Of a DNA stretch of 64,000 bases, positions 1 through 9,489 are shown in pieces; position 1 is the first letter of the stretch, and every line of letters starts with the position of its first letter. The stretch comes from Brucella pituitosa (GTDB lineage: Bacteria > Pseudomonadota > Alphaproteobacteria > Rhizobiales > Rhizobiaceae). The translations under genes were made by a program, and so were the position numbers. Under the pieces are notes generated by a model, which had not been told where the DNA came from, did no database searches, and was given only the letters and a program-made list of their open reading frames with translations. Location of the stretch: positions 1,922,001 to 1,986,000 of the forward strand of contig NZ_PYSY02000001.1 in the NCBI RefSeq assembly GCF_003049685.1. The letters are read 5' to 3'.

Positions 1-1
1 T

Positions 2-29
2 CCGGACGCGCTTTTCAGCACGCGTCCGG
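2..29 (-). other. hairpin downstream of chvE-like gene
   Basis: Perfect 9-bp inverted repeat (CCGGACGCG at 2-10, CGCGTCCGG at 21-29) with a 10-nt loop, starting 8 nt after the stop codon of the leftward binding-protein gene. There is no T-run at the visible end, so it looks more like an intercistronic 3'-stabilising hairpin than a terminator. Genes further left, possibly the ATPase and permease partners, are outside the window. Confidence 0.6.
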
Positions 30-37
30 GCACAAAT

Positions 38-1102
38 TTACTGGATCTGGTCTTCTTTGTAGTAACCGCTATCGACCAGAACTTCTTTCCAGTTCGACTT
101 GTCGACGATTACCGGCTTGAGCAGATAGGACGGCACAACCTTGACGCCATTGTCATAGGTCTTGGTGTCGTTCACTTCTGGTTCTTTTCCAGTCATCAGC
201 GCGTCAACCATATCGACCGTGACCTTGGCGAGTTCGCGCGTATCCTTGAAGATGGTCGAGTTCTGCTCACCAGCAAGGATCGACTTGACCGAAGGCACTT
301 CCGCATCCTGACCGGAAACAGCCGGCATAGGCATGTCACCACTGCCATAACCTACACCCTTCAGCGACGACAGGATACCGATGGAAATGCCGTCATAAGG
401 CGAAAGCACGGCGTCGAGTTTCTTGTCTGAATAGAAGGCCGAAAGGATCGAATCCATACGCGCCTGAGCCGTTGCACCATCCCAGCGCAGGGTTGCTACC
501 TTATCCATACCAGTCTGGCCACTGGCAACGACGACCTTACCGCTATCAATATATGGCTGCAGAACGGACATTGCGCCATTGTAGAAGAAATAGGCATTGT
601 TATCGTCAGGCGAGCCGCCGAAGAGCTCGATATTGAACGGGCCTTCCTTGTTCTTAAGATCAAGCGCTTTTTCAATCGACTGCGCTTGCAGCACACCGAC
701 CTGGAAATTGTCGAAGGTCGCATAATAGGACACATTCGGTGTATCGCGGATCAGGCGATCATAGGCGATGACCTTGATGCCTGCTTCATTGGCCTTGGCC
801 AAAACGTCGGAAAGCGTAGTGCCGTCGATAGATGCCACAACCAGAACCTTGGCACCCTTGGTGACCATGTTTTCGATCTGTGCCAGCTGGTTCGGTACAT
901 CGTCTTCAGCATATTGAAGATCGGTTTGATAACCGCGCTCCTGAAGCACTTTTACCATGTTGTCGCCGTCTGCAATCCAGCGCGCCGACGACTTGGTTGG
1001 CATTGCTACACCCACAAGACCTTTGTCCTCTGCCTGTGCAAAGCCGGTAAAGGCAAGCGCGGCCATCGCGACTGCCAGTGTTAATGATTTCATGCCTGCC
1101 AT
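38..1102 (-). CDS. chvE: ChvE-like periplasmic sugar-binding protein
   Basis: 354 residues; substrate-binding component of a CUT2-type sugar ABC importer. The N-terminus is a Sec signal peptide ending in AQA-ED at about residue 24. The mature protein has the periplasmic-binding-protein I fold and family motifs such as [18 protein letters not shown] and [10 protein letters not shown]. ChvE of Agrobacterium binds galactose, arabinose, glucose and other aldoses and is linked to the gguABC genes, which fits the GguC homologue at the head of this operon. The ATG at 1102 is preceded by GGGAG at 7-nt spacing. It is the last visible gene of the leftward operon. The 123-nt gap before it carries a hairpin, which would allow separate mRNA processing. 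Sugar specificity is inferred. Confidence 0.88.
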   Translation of the reverse strand: MAGMKSLTLAVAMAALAFTGFAQAEDKGLVGVAMPTKSSARWIADGDNMVKVLQERGYQTDLQYAEDDVPNQLAQIENMVTKGAKVLVVASIDGTTLSDVLAKANEAGIKVIAYDRLIRDTPNVSYYATFDNFQVGVLQAQSIEKALDLKNKEGPFNIELFGGSPDDNNAYFFYNGAMSVLQPYIDSGKVVVASGQTGMDKVATLRWDGATAQARMDSILSAFYSDKKLDAVLSPYDGISIGILSSLKGVGYGSGDMPMPAVSGQDAEVPSVKSILAGEQNSTIFKDTRELAKVTVDMVDALMTGKEPEVNDTKTYDNGVKVVPSYLLKPVIVDKSNWKEVLVDSGYYKEDQIQ

Positions 1103-1121
1103 TGTCTCACTCCCAAATTGG

Positions 1122-1141
1122 GACAGGCTTTTCTGCCTGTC
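1122..1141 (-). other. leader hairpin upstream of chvE-like gene
   Basis: GACAGGC at 1122-1128 pairs perfectly with GCCTGTC at 1135-1141 (6-nt loop), just upstream of the GGGAG ribosome-binding site of the binding-protein gene. It may protect a processed 5' end or tune translation. No T-run follows it on the minus strand. Confidence 0.45.
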
Positions 1142-1225
1142 GTTCTCCCAAAATTTCCGCCCCCGCCATTAGGCCCTGCGGAATTCCTCCAAAAACAAGT
1201 CGCCCAGCAAAGGTCTTAATGAGCC

Positions 1226-1858
1226 TCAGCCTGCGATCTTGTCCCATGCCTCAACCGCACGCTGCGCGCGTTCGCGCACGTCAGCGACAGTCAATCCAGC
1301 CTTGTAAAGACTGGAACCAAGCCCGAAGCAGCTCACTCCCGCTGCCCGATAAGTTGCAAAATCAGTTTCCGAGACACCACCCACGGCGCCCACCGGAATA
1401 TCCTTGGGCAAGACGGCGTATATAGCCTTGATGCCATCCGCGCCCAGCACGCTGGCCGGAAAGAATTTCAGCGCCGATGCACCTGCATGAATGGCGCTGA
1501 AAGCCTCGGTCGGTGTAAACACGCCGGGCATAGTCACCATGCCATGTCTGCTCGCGCGGCGAATGACATCAGGCTCGACATTGGGGCTGACCAGAAGCCT
1601 GCCGCCAACATCATGCAGACGGTCCACATTCTCGACCGAAAGCACAGTGCCAGCACCAATCAACACGCCCGCAGGTGCAAGCTTCGCCGCCTTCTCAATT
1701 GAAACGAAAGGCTCCGGCGAATTGAGTGGAATTTCAATCGCCTCAAAACCCACCTCGATCAGAGCGGAGACAACACCTTCCGTTTCTTCTGGCCGAATGC
1801 CGCGCAGGATTGCCACCAACGGATAACGCAGCTTTGGCCATGCGATGCGGTCGCTCAT
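1226..1858 (-). CDS. dgoA: 2-dehydro-3-deoxy-6-phosphogalactonate aldolase
   Basis: 210 residues, the usual length for KDPG/KDPGal class I aldolases. The family cleaves 2-keto-3-deoxy-6-phosphogalactonate to pyruvate and glyceraldehyde-3-phosphate in the De Ley-Doudoroff pathway. Visible motifs are the Glu-containing EIPLNSP near residue 42, the GAGTV loop, and the Schiff-base lysine in ALKFFPAS near residue 130. The galactonate rather than gluconate assignment rests on the EIPLNSP signature and on overlap with a KDGal kinase gene. Its ATG overlaps the kinase stop by 4 nt (ATGA), and GGAG lies 7 nt upstream. Last enzyme gene before the chvE-like gene. Confidence 0.88.
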   Translation of the reverse strand: MSDRIAWPKLRYPLVAILRGIRPEETEGVVSALIEVGFEAIEIPLNSPEPFVSIEKAAKLAPAGVLIGAGTVLSVENVDRLHDVGGRLLVSPNVEPDVIRRASRHGMVTMPGVFTPTEAFSAIHAGASALKFFPASVLGADGIKAIYAVLPKDIPVGAVGGVSETDFATYRAAGVSCFGLGSSLYKAGLTVADVRERAQRAVEAWDKIAG

Positions 1859-2784
1859 CGTGCCGCTCCTCCGAAAGCGTGTTTTGCAGCCATGAACAGG
1901 CCGTCGCGCACCAGCTCATCGGCTGCAACGCGCCTGACCTTTAGCCCGGCGATTTCAAGCGCGCTGGCATAGAGCGCGCCCATCGTGTCGTCCGAGAGGA
2001 GCAGTACTTCTTCGGGTTTGCCGTAAAGCGTACGCCCGCCTGCGACTTCCAGCCCGATCAACAAGCCCGACAAACGAGCCAGCTGGTCGGTCGGCTTGCG
2101 ATCATGGACGAGCCAGCCCGCGCGAATGGAAAAAAGAGCATTGGAAATCAGCGCCGGGTTTTCGAGTGAAGCTCTGACCCCGGCAGCAAAAGCCGCACCA
2201 TTCGGATCTACCACCGCTGCACCTTCCAGCGCTCCCGCCAGCACCGATTTGTCCTTCAAAAGAGCGAACATTTCGCCGGTCATGAAGGTTCGGTAATCGG
2301 CGAGACCGCCATCGGCAATTCGCACCCATTTGGCATGAGTGCCAGGCATCACCACTACAGCATCCCGTGTTCCGCGATGCACAAGTCCAAGAAGCTTGGT
2401 TTCCTCGCCGCGCATCACATCAGGCGCGTCCTCGCTGCGCCGTGCAACACCCGGCAGCATGATGACATGCCGTCGTGCAGGCACGCGAACCGCAGCAGCA
2501 ACGATACTTGTCAGACCGGCAGGCAAGCTCATATAGGGTGCTTCGATCCAGCCCGTGCGTGAACCCGCCATGCCGCAGATCACAACCGGGAGATCATCCG
2601 GCGCCTCAACGGAATCCAGATGCCGTTCGAGTGTTACCTCAAAGCCGGCTTCTTTTGCGTGCAGCAGCCCGTCGTCACCACGGCTTTCATTAAGCACATT
2701 ACCAGCCGCATCTAACGTCCAGAGGCGGAACCGGGTTGTTCCCCAGTCCGCAACTGCCGCAAACGGTATCTGAGCGCCGGACAT
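1855..2784 (-). CDS. dgoK: 2-dehydro-3-deoxygalactonokinase
   Basis: 309 residues; DgoK family, which phosphorylates 2-keto-3-deoxygalactonate at C6 with ATP. The N-terminal VADWGTTRFRLW is the phosphate-1-type loop of the ASKHA fold, and PGTHAKWV near residue 150 is a family signature. The ATG at 2784 shares one base with the preceding dehydratase stop (TGATG); a TTG one codon upstream is less likely. The 3' end overlaps the aldolase by 4 nt. These overlaps indicate translational coupling of dehydratase, kinase and aldolase. Confidence 0.9.
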   Translation of the reverse strand: MSGAQIPFAAVADWGTTRFRLWTLDAAGNVLNESRGDDGLLHAKEAGFEVTLERHLDSVEAPDDLPVVICGMAGSRTGWIEAPYMSLPAGLTSIVAAAVRVPARRHVIMLPGVARRSEDAPDVMRGEETKLLGLVHRGTRDAVVVMPGTHAKWVRIADGGLADYRTFMTGEMFALLKDKSVLAGALEGAAVVDPNGAAFAAGVRASLENPALISNALFSIRAGWLVHDRKPTDQLARLSGLLIGLEVAGGRTLYGKPEEVLLLSDDTMGALYASALEIAGLKVRRVAADELVRDGLFMAAKHAFGGAAR

Positions 2785-4589
2785 CAATGGTTATCTCGCG
2801 GCAGGCCACGCGTATGCGCAATGTCCTGATACTTGACCGCATTTTCGAGAACCGCACCGGTTTCCATCTGGCCAACAACGGCGCGCTGAATTTCCTGCCA
2901 CGGCGTCTGGCTTTCCGGATATTTGTAACCGCCAGCAGCCTCCAGTGTTTTGCGGCGCTCTGCCAGTTCTTCGTCAGAGATCAGAATATCTGCCGTGCCG
3001 CGACCAAGATCAATGCGCACGCGATCACCCATTCTGAGCAGCGCCAGACCGCCGCCAGCAGCAGCTTCCGGCGATGCATTGAGAATTGATGGTGAACCCG
3101 ACGTGCCCGACTGACGCCCATCGCCAATGCAAGGCAGCGAGCTGATGCCCTTCTTGAGAAGGTAATCAGGAGCGCGCATGTTTACCACTTCCGCCGCACC
3201 CGGATAACCAATCGGGCCAGCACCACGCATGAACAGCACCGAACGCTCATCGATTTCCAGCGACGGATCGTCGATGCGATGATGATAATCTTCCGGACCA
3301 TCAAAGACGATTGCCTTGCCTTCAAAGGCATTCGGGTCTTTCTCATCCGTCAGATAGCGATTGCGGAACTCTTCCGAAATAACGCTCAGCTTCATAATCG
3401 CCGACGAGAACAGATTGCCGCGCAGCACGCGGAACCCGGCATGGCTCTTCAATGGCTGGTCGTAGGTTTTGATGACATTGCTGTCTTCAATGGTCGCGTT
3501 CTTGCAGTTTTCACCGATGGTTTTGCCGTTAACAGTCAGCGCGTCTTCATGAATGAGGCCCTGCCCCATCAGCTGATTAACGACCGCTGGCACACCGCCT
3601 GCATGATAATAATCTTCGCCAAGGTATTCACCCGCTGGCTGGAGATTGACCAGAAGCGGAATTTCCTCACCATATTTCTGCCAGTCATCAATCGTCAGAT
3701 CGACGCCCACATGACGCGCCAGTGCATTCAGATGGATCGGCGCATTGGTCGAGCCGCCAATCGCGGAATTGACTCGAATTGCATTGATGAAGGCTTCCTT
3801 GGTCATGATGTCTGTCGGCTTCAGATCTTCATAGACCATTTCCACAATACGGCGACCGGTCAGATAAGACACTTCCTGACGATCACGGTAAGGTGCCGGA
3901 ATTGCAGCCGAACCCGGCAGCTGCATACCGAGTGCTTCGGCAAGCGAGTTCATCGTGGTCGCCGTACCCATCGTGTTGCAATAGCCGGTCGACGGAGCGG
4001 AAGACGCAACCAGCTTGATAAAGCCCGCATAGTCGATTTCGCCCTTGGCGAGCAGTTCACGCGCCTTCCAGACGATGGTGCCCGAACCCGTGCGTTCGCC
4101 ACGGAACCAGCCATTGAGCATCGGCCCAACCGACAGCGCAATCGCCGGAATATTGACGGTTGCAGCAGCCATCAGGCAGGCAGGCGTGGTCTTGTCACAA
4201 CCAATCGTCAGCACAACGCCATCGAGCGGATAGCCATAAAGCACTTCGACAAGGCCGAGATAAGCGAGGTTTCGGTCAAGGCCCGCAGTCGGACGTTTGC
4301 CGGTTTCCTGAATTGGATGGACCGGAAATTCGATCACGATACCGCCCGCTTCACGCACACCTTCACGCACGCGATTGGCCAGTTCCAGATGGTGACGGTT
4401 GCAAGGTGAGAGGTCCGAGCCCGTCTGCGCAATGCCGATGATCGGCCGACCGGATTGCAGCTCTTCCTGACTGAGACCGTAATTCATGTAGCGCTCAAGA
4501 TAGAGCGCGGTCATATCCACATTGTCTGGATTATCGAACCATGCGCGTGAACGGAACTTTGGCGTCTGAGGAGTAACGGGCTTATTCAT
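2784..4589 (-). CDS. IlvD/Edd-family sugar-acid dehydratase
   Basis: 601 residues. It resembles the xylonate/arabonate/galactonate branch of IlvD/Edd dehydratases, close in wording to Caulobacter xylonate dehydratase as I remember it (FRSR-WFDNPD near residue 12, ALYLER-MNYG). These [2Fe-2S] enzymes turn an aldonate into its 2-keto-3-deoxy derivative. Candidate cluster cysteines are Cys63 (SPCN), Cys131 (GCDK) and Cys204 (GYCNTMG). The start at 4589 is preceded by AGGA at 7 nt; an in-frame extension to 4631 lacks a site. With galactose dehydrogenase upstream and DgoK/DgoA downstream, galactonate and/or L-arabonate is the likely substrate. The exact sugar acid cannot be read from sequence. Confidence 0.87.
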   Translation of the reverse strand: MNKPVTPQTPKFRSRAWFDNPDNVDMTALYLERYMNYGLSQEELQSGRPIIGIAQTGSDLSPCNRHHLELANRVREGVREAGGIVIEFPVHPIQETGKRPTAGLDRNLAYLGLVEVLYGYPLDGVVLTIGCDKTTPACLMAAATVNIPAIALSVGPMLNGWFRGERTGSGTIVWKARELLAKGEIDYAGFIKLVASSAPSTGYCNTMGTATTMNSLAEALGMQLPGSAAIPAPYRDRQEVSYLTGRRIVEMVYEDLKPTDIMTKEAFINAIRVNSAIGGSTNAPIHLNALARHVGVDLTIDDWQKYGEEIPLLVNLQPAGEYLGEDYYHAGGVPAVVNQLMGQGLIHEDALTVNGKTIGENCKNATIEDSNVIKTYDQPLKSHAGFRVLRGNLFSSAIMKLSVISEEFRNRYLTDEKDPNAFEGKAIVFDGPEDYHHRIDDPSLEIDERSVLFMRGAGPIGYPGAAEVVNMRAPDYLLKKGISSLPCIGDGRQSGTSGSPSILNASPEAAAGGGLALLRMGDRVRIDLGRGTADILISDEELAERRKTLEAAGGYKYPESQTPWQEIQRAVVGQMETGAVLENAVKYQDIAHTRGLPRDNH

Positions 4590-4634
4590 TTCACTGTCCT
4601 GCGTGGGTAAGAGACCGCCGGGCGGTCCCAATTC

Positions 4635-5570
4635 CTAGTCTATAAATTCTTCAACCACATGCCGCTGTCCCAGAAGGAAGGCATCGGCAACATGGGTCAG
4701 AGGTGCCAGGTCAACATCGCTCTGCCCTTCGCCAACCAGCTTCACAAAATTCTGGTAAAGACGCTGATATTCACGATCAGGCTCGGCCATTTTCTCCGTG
4801 CCTGCAATGGTCAGACGGCTGCCGCCATGGCTCAACAGCAGCATTCCTTTATCGGTCTCGACACGAATATCCCATGTCTGCGGACCAGTCTGGCGCCAGT
4901 CGAGTTCAAAGGAAACCGGAACACCGCTTTCCGTCTCAAACGCGAGATCAGCTGCAATCGGTGCCGCACGATTTTCAGGGAAATAGAGATCGGACTTCGT
5001 CAGGAAAAACCGTTCCGGCAAAATATGCGTGACAATCGACAGCGCATTGATGCCCGGATCAAACACACCAAGACCACCAGGCTCCCAAATCCACTGCTGA
5101 CCCGGATGCCAATGGCGCACATCTTCTTTCCAGACGACCACAACGGACTTGATTGCAGCGCCTTTCAGAAATTCGCGGGCAGGTTCAACCGCTGCGGCTT
5201 CGCGTGAATGCCATGTCGCATAAAGCGTAACGCCCTGCTTTTCAGCAAAACGCATCAGCGCCTGCACTTCCGAAATCGTCGCACCCGGAGGCTTCTCCAG
5301 CATCACATGCTTGCGCGCCTTAAGTGCTGCATAGGCTTGCTGAAATCGCCCCTGCGGCGGCGTGCAAAGCGACACCGCGTCAATGGCGACATCGCTCCCT
5401 AACAGCTGGTCGATATCGTGAAACGATGGCACACCATCAAGACCAGCATTGCGGCTGGCAATGGCTTTGAGCTCAATGCCATCAACAGCTTTAATCGATG
5501 GCAGATGCTGATCGCGGGCAATCTTGCCGAGACCAACAATTGCCAGATTGATATTGGATGCGGTCGCCAT
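4635..5570 (-). CDS. gal: D-galactose 1-dehydrogenase-like Gfo/Idh/MocA oxidoreductase
   Basis: 311 residues. The N-terminal Rossmann fold has GLGKIARDQHLP near residue 13, and the family EKPPG motif (Glu-Lys-Pro) is near residue 93. The sequence resembles bacterial D-galactose 1-dehydrogenases, NAD(P)-dependent enzymes that oxidise D-galactose, and often L-arabinose, to the lactone. It starts 1 nt after the GguC-like gene ends and is followed by 45 nt before the dehydratase. No lactonase gene is in the cluster, so ring opening would be spontaneous or encoded elsewhere. The family is firm; the sugar is inferred from context. Confidence 0.82.
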   Translation of the reverse strand: MATASNINLAIVGLGKIARDQHLPSIKAVDGIELKAIASRNAGLDGVPSFHDIDQLLGSDVAIDAVSLCTPPQGRFQQAYAALKARKHVMLEKPPGATISEVQALMRFAEKQGVTLYATWHSREAAAVEPAREFLKGAAIKSVVVVWKEDVRHWHPGQQWIWEPGGLGVFDPGINALSIVTHILPERFFLTKSDLYFPENRAAPIAADLAFETESGVPVSFELDWRQTGPQTWDIRVETDKGMLLLSHGGSRLTIAGTEKMAEPDREYQRLYQNFVKLVGEGQSDVDLAPLTHVADAFLLGQRHVVEEFID

Positions 5571-5571
5571 T

Positions 5572-6564
5572 TCAGAGCGCCTTCACGGCAATGTCTGCGG
5601 CTTTCGCCTGCGCCAGCCTGTTGACCAGCGGATAACGGAAAGGCTTTGCCGAAATTTCGAACTGGTCGCCATTTTCCGTCTTCACACCTTCCGAGAAGGA
5701 CAGTGTCGCGGTGCCAAAGAAATGCACATGAATGTCGCCCGGACGACGGAACAGTTCATATTTAAAATGATGATGTTCCAGATTGGCGATCGTGTGCGAC
5801 ATGTTCGCTTCGCCTGAAAGAAACGGCTTTTCAAAGATCACCTGATCGCCGCGACGAATACGCGAAACACCTTCCACATGATCCGGCAGAGCGCCCACAT
5901 AAAGCTCAGGACCAAGCGATGCCTGACGCAGCTTGGAATGCGCCAGCCAGAGATAATTCTGCTTTTCCGTCACATGATCGGAAAACTCGTTGGCAAGGCA
6001 GAAGCCAAGGCGGAACGGCGTACCATCCGGGCCGATCAAATAAATGCCTGCGAGTTCCGGCTCTTCACCACCATCTTCGGCAAAAGATGGCGAAACAAGA
6101 TCACCACCTGTTTCAACCAGCGCCGAACCATCGCCCTTATAGAACCATTCCGGCTGCACGCCGGTTTCGCCGGGCTTTGGCTTGCCGCCTTCAACACCCA
6201 TCAGAAACATACGCATGGAGTCAGTCGGCTTTTCAGCAGCTTGTGCTGCCTTGTGCATCTTATCGCGACCGTCAGCAGAGCCAAGATGTGTGAGGCCCGT
6301 GCCTGCAACAATCAGATGTGCTGGATCTTCATGCGTAATCGGCAGGCCAACCTGACCGCCTGCAAGTGCTGCATGAATATCGACAGCCTCGCCCTTGCCA
6401 TTGCGCTCTACCTGTTCGGTGAGACTGATGCCTGCCGAAATTGCAGCCCATGCCAGTTCGTAAGTCGTAGTCACGCCATTGACGACATGTGCAGCACCCT
6501 CATCATCGCAAGCAGCCACACGTGTTTCTCCGCGCAGATCGCGGAACTGTATCAGACGTAACAT
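5572..6564 (-). CDS. gguC: GguC/AraD1 family protein (FAH fold)
   Basis: 330 residues of the fumarylacetoacetate-hydrolase-like fold. The C-terminal half carries conserved stretches such as NEFSDHVTEKQNYLWLAHSK and HHFKYELFRRPGDIHVHFFG. Members are called GguC in Agrobacterium, where the gene follows the gguAB transporter genes, and AraD1 in L-arabinose clusters, where they are proposed to dehydrate 2-keto-3-deoxy-L-arabonate to 2-oxoglutarate semialdehyde. The ATG at 6564 is served by GGAGG 4 nt upstream, so the upstream ATG at 6576 is rejected because it overlaps that site. It is the first gene of the leftward operon. An L-arabinose branch beside the galactose branch is inferred; no semialdehyde dehydrogenase is in view. 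Confidence 0.82.
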   Translation of the reverse strand: MLRLIQFRDLRGETRVAACDDEGAAHVVNGVTTTYELAWAAISAGISLTEQVERNGKGEAVDIHAALAGGQVGLPITHEDPAHLIVAGTGLTHLGSADGRDKMHKAAQAAEKPTDSMRMFLMGVEGGKPKPGETGVQPEWFYKGDGSALVETGGDLVSPSFAEDGGEEPELAGIYLIGPDGTPFRLGFCLANEFSDHVTEKQNYLWLAHSKLRQASLGPELYVGALPDHVEGVSRIRRGDQVIFEKPFLSGEANMSHTIANLEHHHFKYELFRRPGDIHVHFFGTATLSFSEGVKTENGDQFEISAKPFRYPLVNRLAQAKAADIAVKAL

Positions 6565-6896
6565 TGAACCTCCCATTTTCCGCGAAACTCACGCGAAACA
6601 TTCTTCCCAACCGTTGAAAAGCACTGATGTGTCAATCAACGGTTCCTTCTTATTAATATGACTATTTTGTCAAACACCCACTTGTCAAGCAAGCGAAACA
6701 CAGCTCAGATCACCCTCCAAGAGACGCCACCCCCACTGGACAGTTAAACCTATGATTTGCATATGGAATTGACGGATATGCACGTTTGTCGCACCCCCAA
6801 TTTTCAGCGAACAACCGAAATGCGCTTGCCATAAAGTAATATTATATGCTTCATAATCGCCAAGGCCGGGAGGGCCTTTTATTGGGAGGAACTATT
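6565..6896. promoter_or_regulatory. divergent regulatory region between gguC and ytfQ
   Basis: 332 nt without a gene, holding the promoters of two divergent sugar operons. Visible structure: a perfect 9-bp inverted repeat AACCGTTGA (6609-6617) / TCAACGGTT (6636-6644); AT-rich DNA with several TTGTCAA-like words (about 6668-6690); and a small hairpin, AAGGCC (6862-6867) / GGCCTT (6873-6878), directly before the ytfQ ribosome-binding site. The GntR regulator at 11.5 kb is the obvious candidate to act here. No -35/-10 pair stands out clearly enough to assign. Confidence 0.55.
6609..6644. promoter_or_regulatory. candidate operator, 9-bp inverted repeat
   Basis: AACCGTTGA and its exact complement TCAACGGTT lie with an 18-nt spacer, 45 nt upstream of the gguC start codon. 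It could be an operator for the GntR-family regulator of the neighbouring operon, or a leader hairpin of the gguC transcript. The sequence alone does not decide. Confidence 0.4.
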
Positions 6897-7856
6897 ATGA
6901 AACGCAGTTTGACGGCCCTGACGGCCGCATTTTCTTTTGCCCTGATTTCAAGCGTATCTGCAGCCTCATTGACTGTCGGCTTTTCGCAGATCGGTTCGGA
7001 ATCGGGCTGGCGCGCCGCCGAAACAAGCGTAACAAAGCAGGAAGCTGAAAAGCGTGGCCACACCCTCAAGTTTGCCGACGCACAGCAGAAGCAGGAAAAT
7101 CAGATCAAGGCCGTTCGTGGCTTCATCGCGCAGGGCGTCGATGCCATCCTGATCGCGCCCGTTGTCGCAACCGGCTGGGATGCTGTTCTGAAAGAAGCAA
7201 AGGAAGCTGAAATTCCTGTCGTGCTTCTCGATCGTCAGATTGATGCGCCGGAAGACCTTTATCTTACCGCCGTTACCTCGGATCAGGTCCATGAAGGCAA
7301 AGTCGCTGGCGAGTGGCTGGTGAAAGACGTGGGCGACAAGCCGTGCAATGTGGTCGAGCTTCAGGGCACCACGGGTTCGTCCCCTGCAATCAACCGCAAG
7401 AAGGGCTTCGAAGAAGCACTTGCAGGTCACGACAATATCAAGATTTCCCGGTCGCAGACCGGTGACTTCACCCGTACCAAGGGTAAGGAAGTCATGGAAA
7501 GCTTTATCAAGGCCGAAGGCGGCGGCAAGGATATCTGCGCCGTCTACGCACATAATGACGACATGGCTGTAGGCGCAATTCAGGCAATCAAGGAAGCTGG
7601 TCTCAAGCCAGGCACCGACATCAAGATTGTCTCCATCGATTCAGTGCCGGATATTTTCCAGGCAATGGCCAGTGGTGAAGCCAACGCAACCGTCGAACTG
7701 ACGCCAAATATGGCAGGCCCGGCATTCGATGCCATCGAAGCTTTCAAGGAGAAGGGCACCGTTCCACCAAAATGGATCCAGACCGAATCCAAGCTTTACA
7801 CGCAGGCTGACGATCCGAAGGCTGTGTATGAGGCCAAGAAGGGTCTCGGCTACTGA
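6897..7856 (+). CDS. ytfQ: YtfQ-like galactofuranose-binding protein
   Basis: 319 residues with a Sec signal peptide (MKRSLTALTAAF..., cleavage after SAA near residue 21-22). The family delivers galactofuranose or a related sugar to the YtfRT-YjfF CUT2 importer. Recognisable stretches are VGFSQIGSESGWRAAETSV, IAPVVATGWDAVL and AVYAHNDDMAVGAIQAIKEAG. The start is the ATG with GGGAGGA 6 nt upstream; a longer in-frame version from 6846 is rejected because it would run through the leader hairpin. First gene of a rightward operon whose next gene follows after a 73-nt gap holding a strong hairpin. Confidence 0.9.
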   Translation: MKRSLTALTAAFSFALISSVSAASLTVGFSQIGSESGWRAAETSVTKQEAEKRGHTLKFADAQQKQENQIKAVRGFIAQGVDAILIAPVVATGWDAVLKEAKEAEIPVVLLDRQIDAPEDLYLTAVTSDQVHEGKVAGEWLVKDVGDKPCNVVELQGTTGSSPAINRKKGFEEALAGHDNIKISRSQTGDFTRTKGKEVMESFIKAEGGGKDICAVYAHNDDMAVGAIQAIKEAGLKPGTDIKIVSIDSVPDIFQAMASGEANATVELTPNMAGPAFDAIEAFKEKGTVPPKWIQTESKLYTQADDPKAVYEAKKGLGY

Positions 7857-7868
7857 TCGCATCATCTG

Positions 7869-7898
7869 ATCCGGGCTACGCAGAGGCGTAGCCCGGAT
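7869..7898 (+). other. intercistronic hairpin between ytfQ and ytfR
   Basis: Perfect 13-bp stem (7869-7881 with 7886-7898) closed by an AGAG tetraloop, 12 nt after the ytfQ stop. There is no T-run, so it is probably an mRNA-stabilising element that raises the binding protein over the membrane components, as in other binding-protein operons. Confidence 0.65.
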
Positions 7899-7929
7899 AG
7901 AATTCGCAAATCAGCAGGCGGAAAACAAT

Positions 7930-9489
7930 ATGGCTCGCTCTGATACCAACGCGGCGTCGGCACTGGCGACACCGCTGCTTGAAGCTCGTGGAATAACAAA
8001 ATCATTTTTCGGCGTCACAGCGCTTGATCATGTCGACTTTGCCCTCGCGAATGGTGAAATCCACGCTTTGCTTGGCGAGAACGGCGCAGGCAAATCGACA
8101 CTGATCAAGATATTGACCGGCGCTTATCATAATTTTGACGGTACGATCCTGCTCGAAGGGCAGTCGATTGCCCCAGCCTCCGTTACGGATGCGCAAAAAC
8201 TTGGCATTGGCACGGTCTATCAGGAAGTCAATCTTCTCGAAAACCTGACGGTCGCCGAAAACCTTTTCCTCGGTCGCCAGCCAAGCCGGTTCGGCTTTGT
8301 CGATCGCCGCCAGATGGAACGGGATTCAAGTGCGCTTCTCGCACGCTACGGCCTGACGATTGATGTCAGCGCGCCCCTTTCAGCCTATTCTGTCGCCATA
8401 CGCCAGATCATCGCGATCGCCCGCGCAGTCGATCTTTCCGGCAAGGTTCTGGTACTCGATGAACCCACCGCCAGCCTTGACGCGCGGGAAGTCGAAATGC
8501 TGTTCGGGGTGTTGCGGCAATTGAAAGCCGAAGGCCTCGGCATTATCGTCATCACCCACTTTCTGGATCAGGTCTATGCTATTGCCGATTGCGCCACCGT
8601 ATTGCGCAACGGACGGCTGGTTGGCAGCCGCAACTTGTCGGAATTGCCGCGAACCGATCTCATTTCGATGATGCTCGGCCATCAGCTGCAAGAGACCGTG
8701 CGCCGACAGCTCACTGAAGAAATAAACGATGACACAACTGCGCCCATTCGCTTTTCGGATTTTGGCAAAAAGGGTAGCGTTGCGCCTTTCGATCTTGCGA
8801 TCAAACCGGGCGAAGCCGTCGGAATTGCCGGATTGCTCGGCTCTGGACGCACCGAAACCGCACTTCTGATGTTCGGCGTCGATCAAGCCGACAGCGGCGG
8901 ACTGACGGTGGACGGCCAAGACACAAAACTGCCGACACCCGTGGCAGCCATCGCTGAACGCTTTGCATTTTGCCCTGAAGAGCGCAAGACGGATGGCATC
9001 ATCGGCGATTTTTCTGTGGCGGAGAATATCGCGCTCGCCATACAAGCAAAGCGCGGCTGGTCAAAGCCAATCTCCTCCCGTGAAAAAGATGCCCTCGCCC
9101 AGCGCTATATCAAGGCGCTCGATATCCGACCGCCTGACCCCAACAAGCCGATCAAATTTTTGTCCGGCGGCAACCAGCAGAAAGCCATTCTGGCGCGCTG
9201 GCTCGCAACCGATCCACGCCTGTTGATCCTCGATGAGCCGACGCGCGGCATCGACATCGGCGCACATGCGGAAATTCTGAAACTGATTGGCGAACTCTGT
9301 ACTGAAGGCATGTCACTTGTCATCATCTCTTCGGAGTTCGAAGAACTGGCTGCCGTCGCCAATCGTGTCATCGTGCTTTCCGACCGACGCCATGTCGCAG
9401 AACTTAAAGGCGAAGAAATCACCGCCGACAATATCGTTCGCGCGATTGCCGAGACCGGTCATGTGAGCGAAAAGGAAGCTGCAGCATGA
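7930..9489 (+). CDS. ytfR: sugar ABC transporter ATP-binding protein YtfR
   Basis: 519 residues; two ABC domains fused in tandem, as in RbsA, MglA and YtfR. The first domain has Walker A GENGAGKST near residue 55 and Walker B VLDEPTASLD. The second has the degenerate Walker A (GLLGSGRTE) usual for this family, signature LSGGNQQK and Walker B LILDEPTRGID. It powers import by the two following permeases. The 3' end overlaps the next gene by 4 nt (ATGA), showing translational coupling. Confidence 0.92.
   Translation: MARSDTNAASALATPLLEARGITKSFFGVTALDHVDFALANGEIHALLGENGAGKSTLIKILTGAYHNFDGTILLEGQSIAPASVTDAQKLGIGTVYQEVNLLENLTVAENLFLGRQPSRFGFVDRRQMERDSSALLARYGLTIDVSAPLSAYSVAIRQIIAIARAVDLSGKVLVLDEPTASLDAREVEMLFGVLRQLKAEGLGIIVITHFLDQVYAIADCATVLRNGRLVGSRNLSELPRTDLISMMLGHQLQETVRRQLTEEINDDTTAPIRFSDFGKKGSVAPFDLAIKPGEAVGIAGLLGSGRTETALLMFGVDQADSGGLTVDGQDTKLPTPVAAIAERFAFCPEERKTDGIIGDFSVAENIALAIQAKRGWSKPISSREKDALAQRYIKALDIRPPDPNKPIKFLSGGNQQKAILARWLATDPRLLILDEPTRGIDIGAHAEILKLIGELCTEGMSLVIISSEFEELAAVANRVIVLSDRRHVAELKGEEITADNIVRAIAETGHVSEKEAAA

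Noticed and set aside
3279-4409. 376-codon open frame on the plus strand, antisense to the aldonate dehydratase gene
   Set aside because: The dehydratase on the other strand has clear family motifs over its whole length; the opposite frame has no recognisable domain and reflects codon bias.
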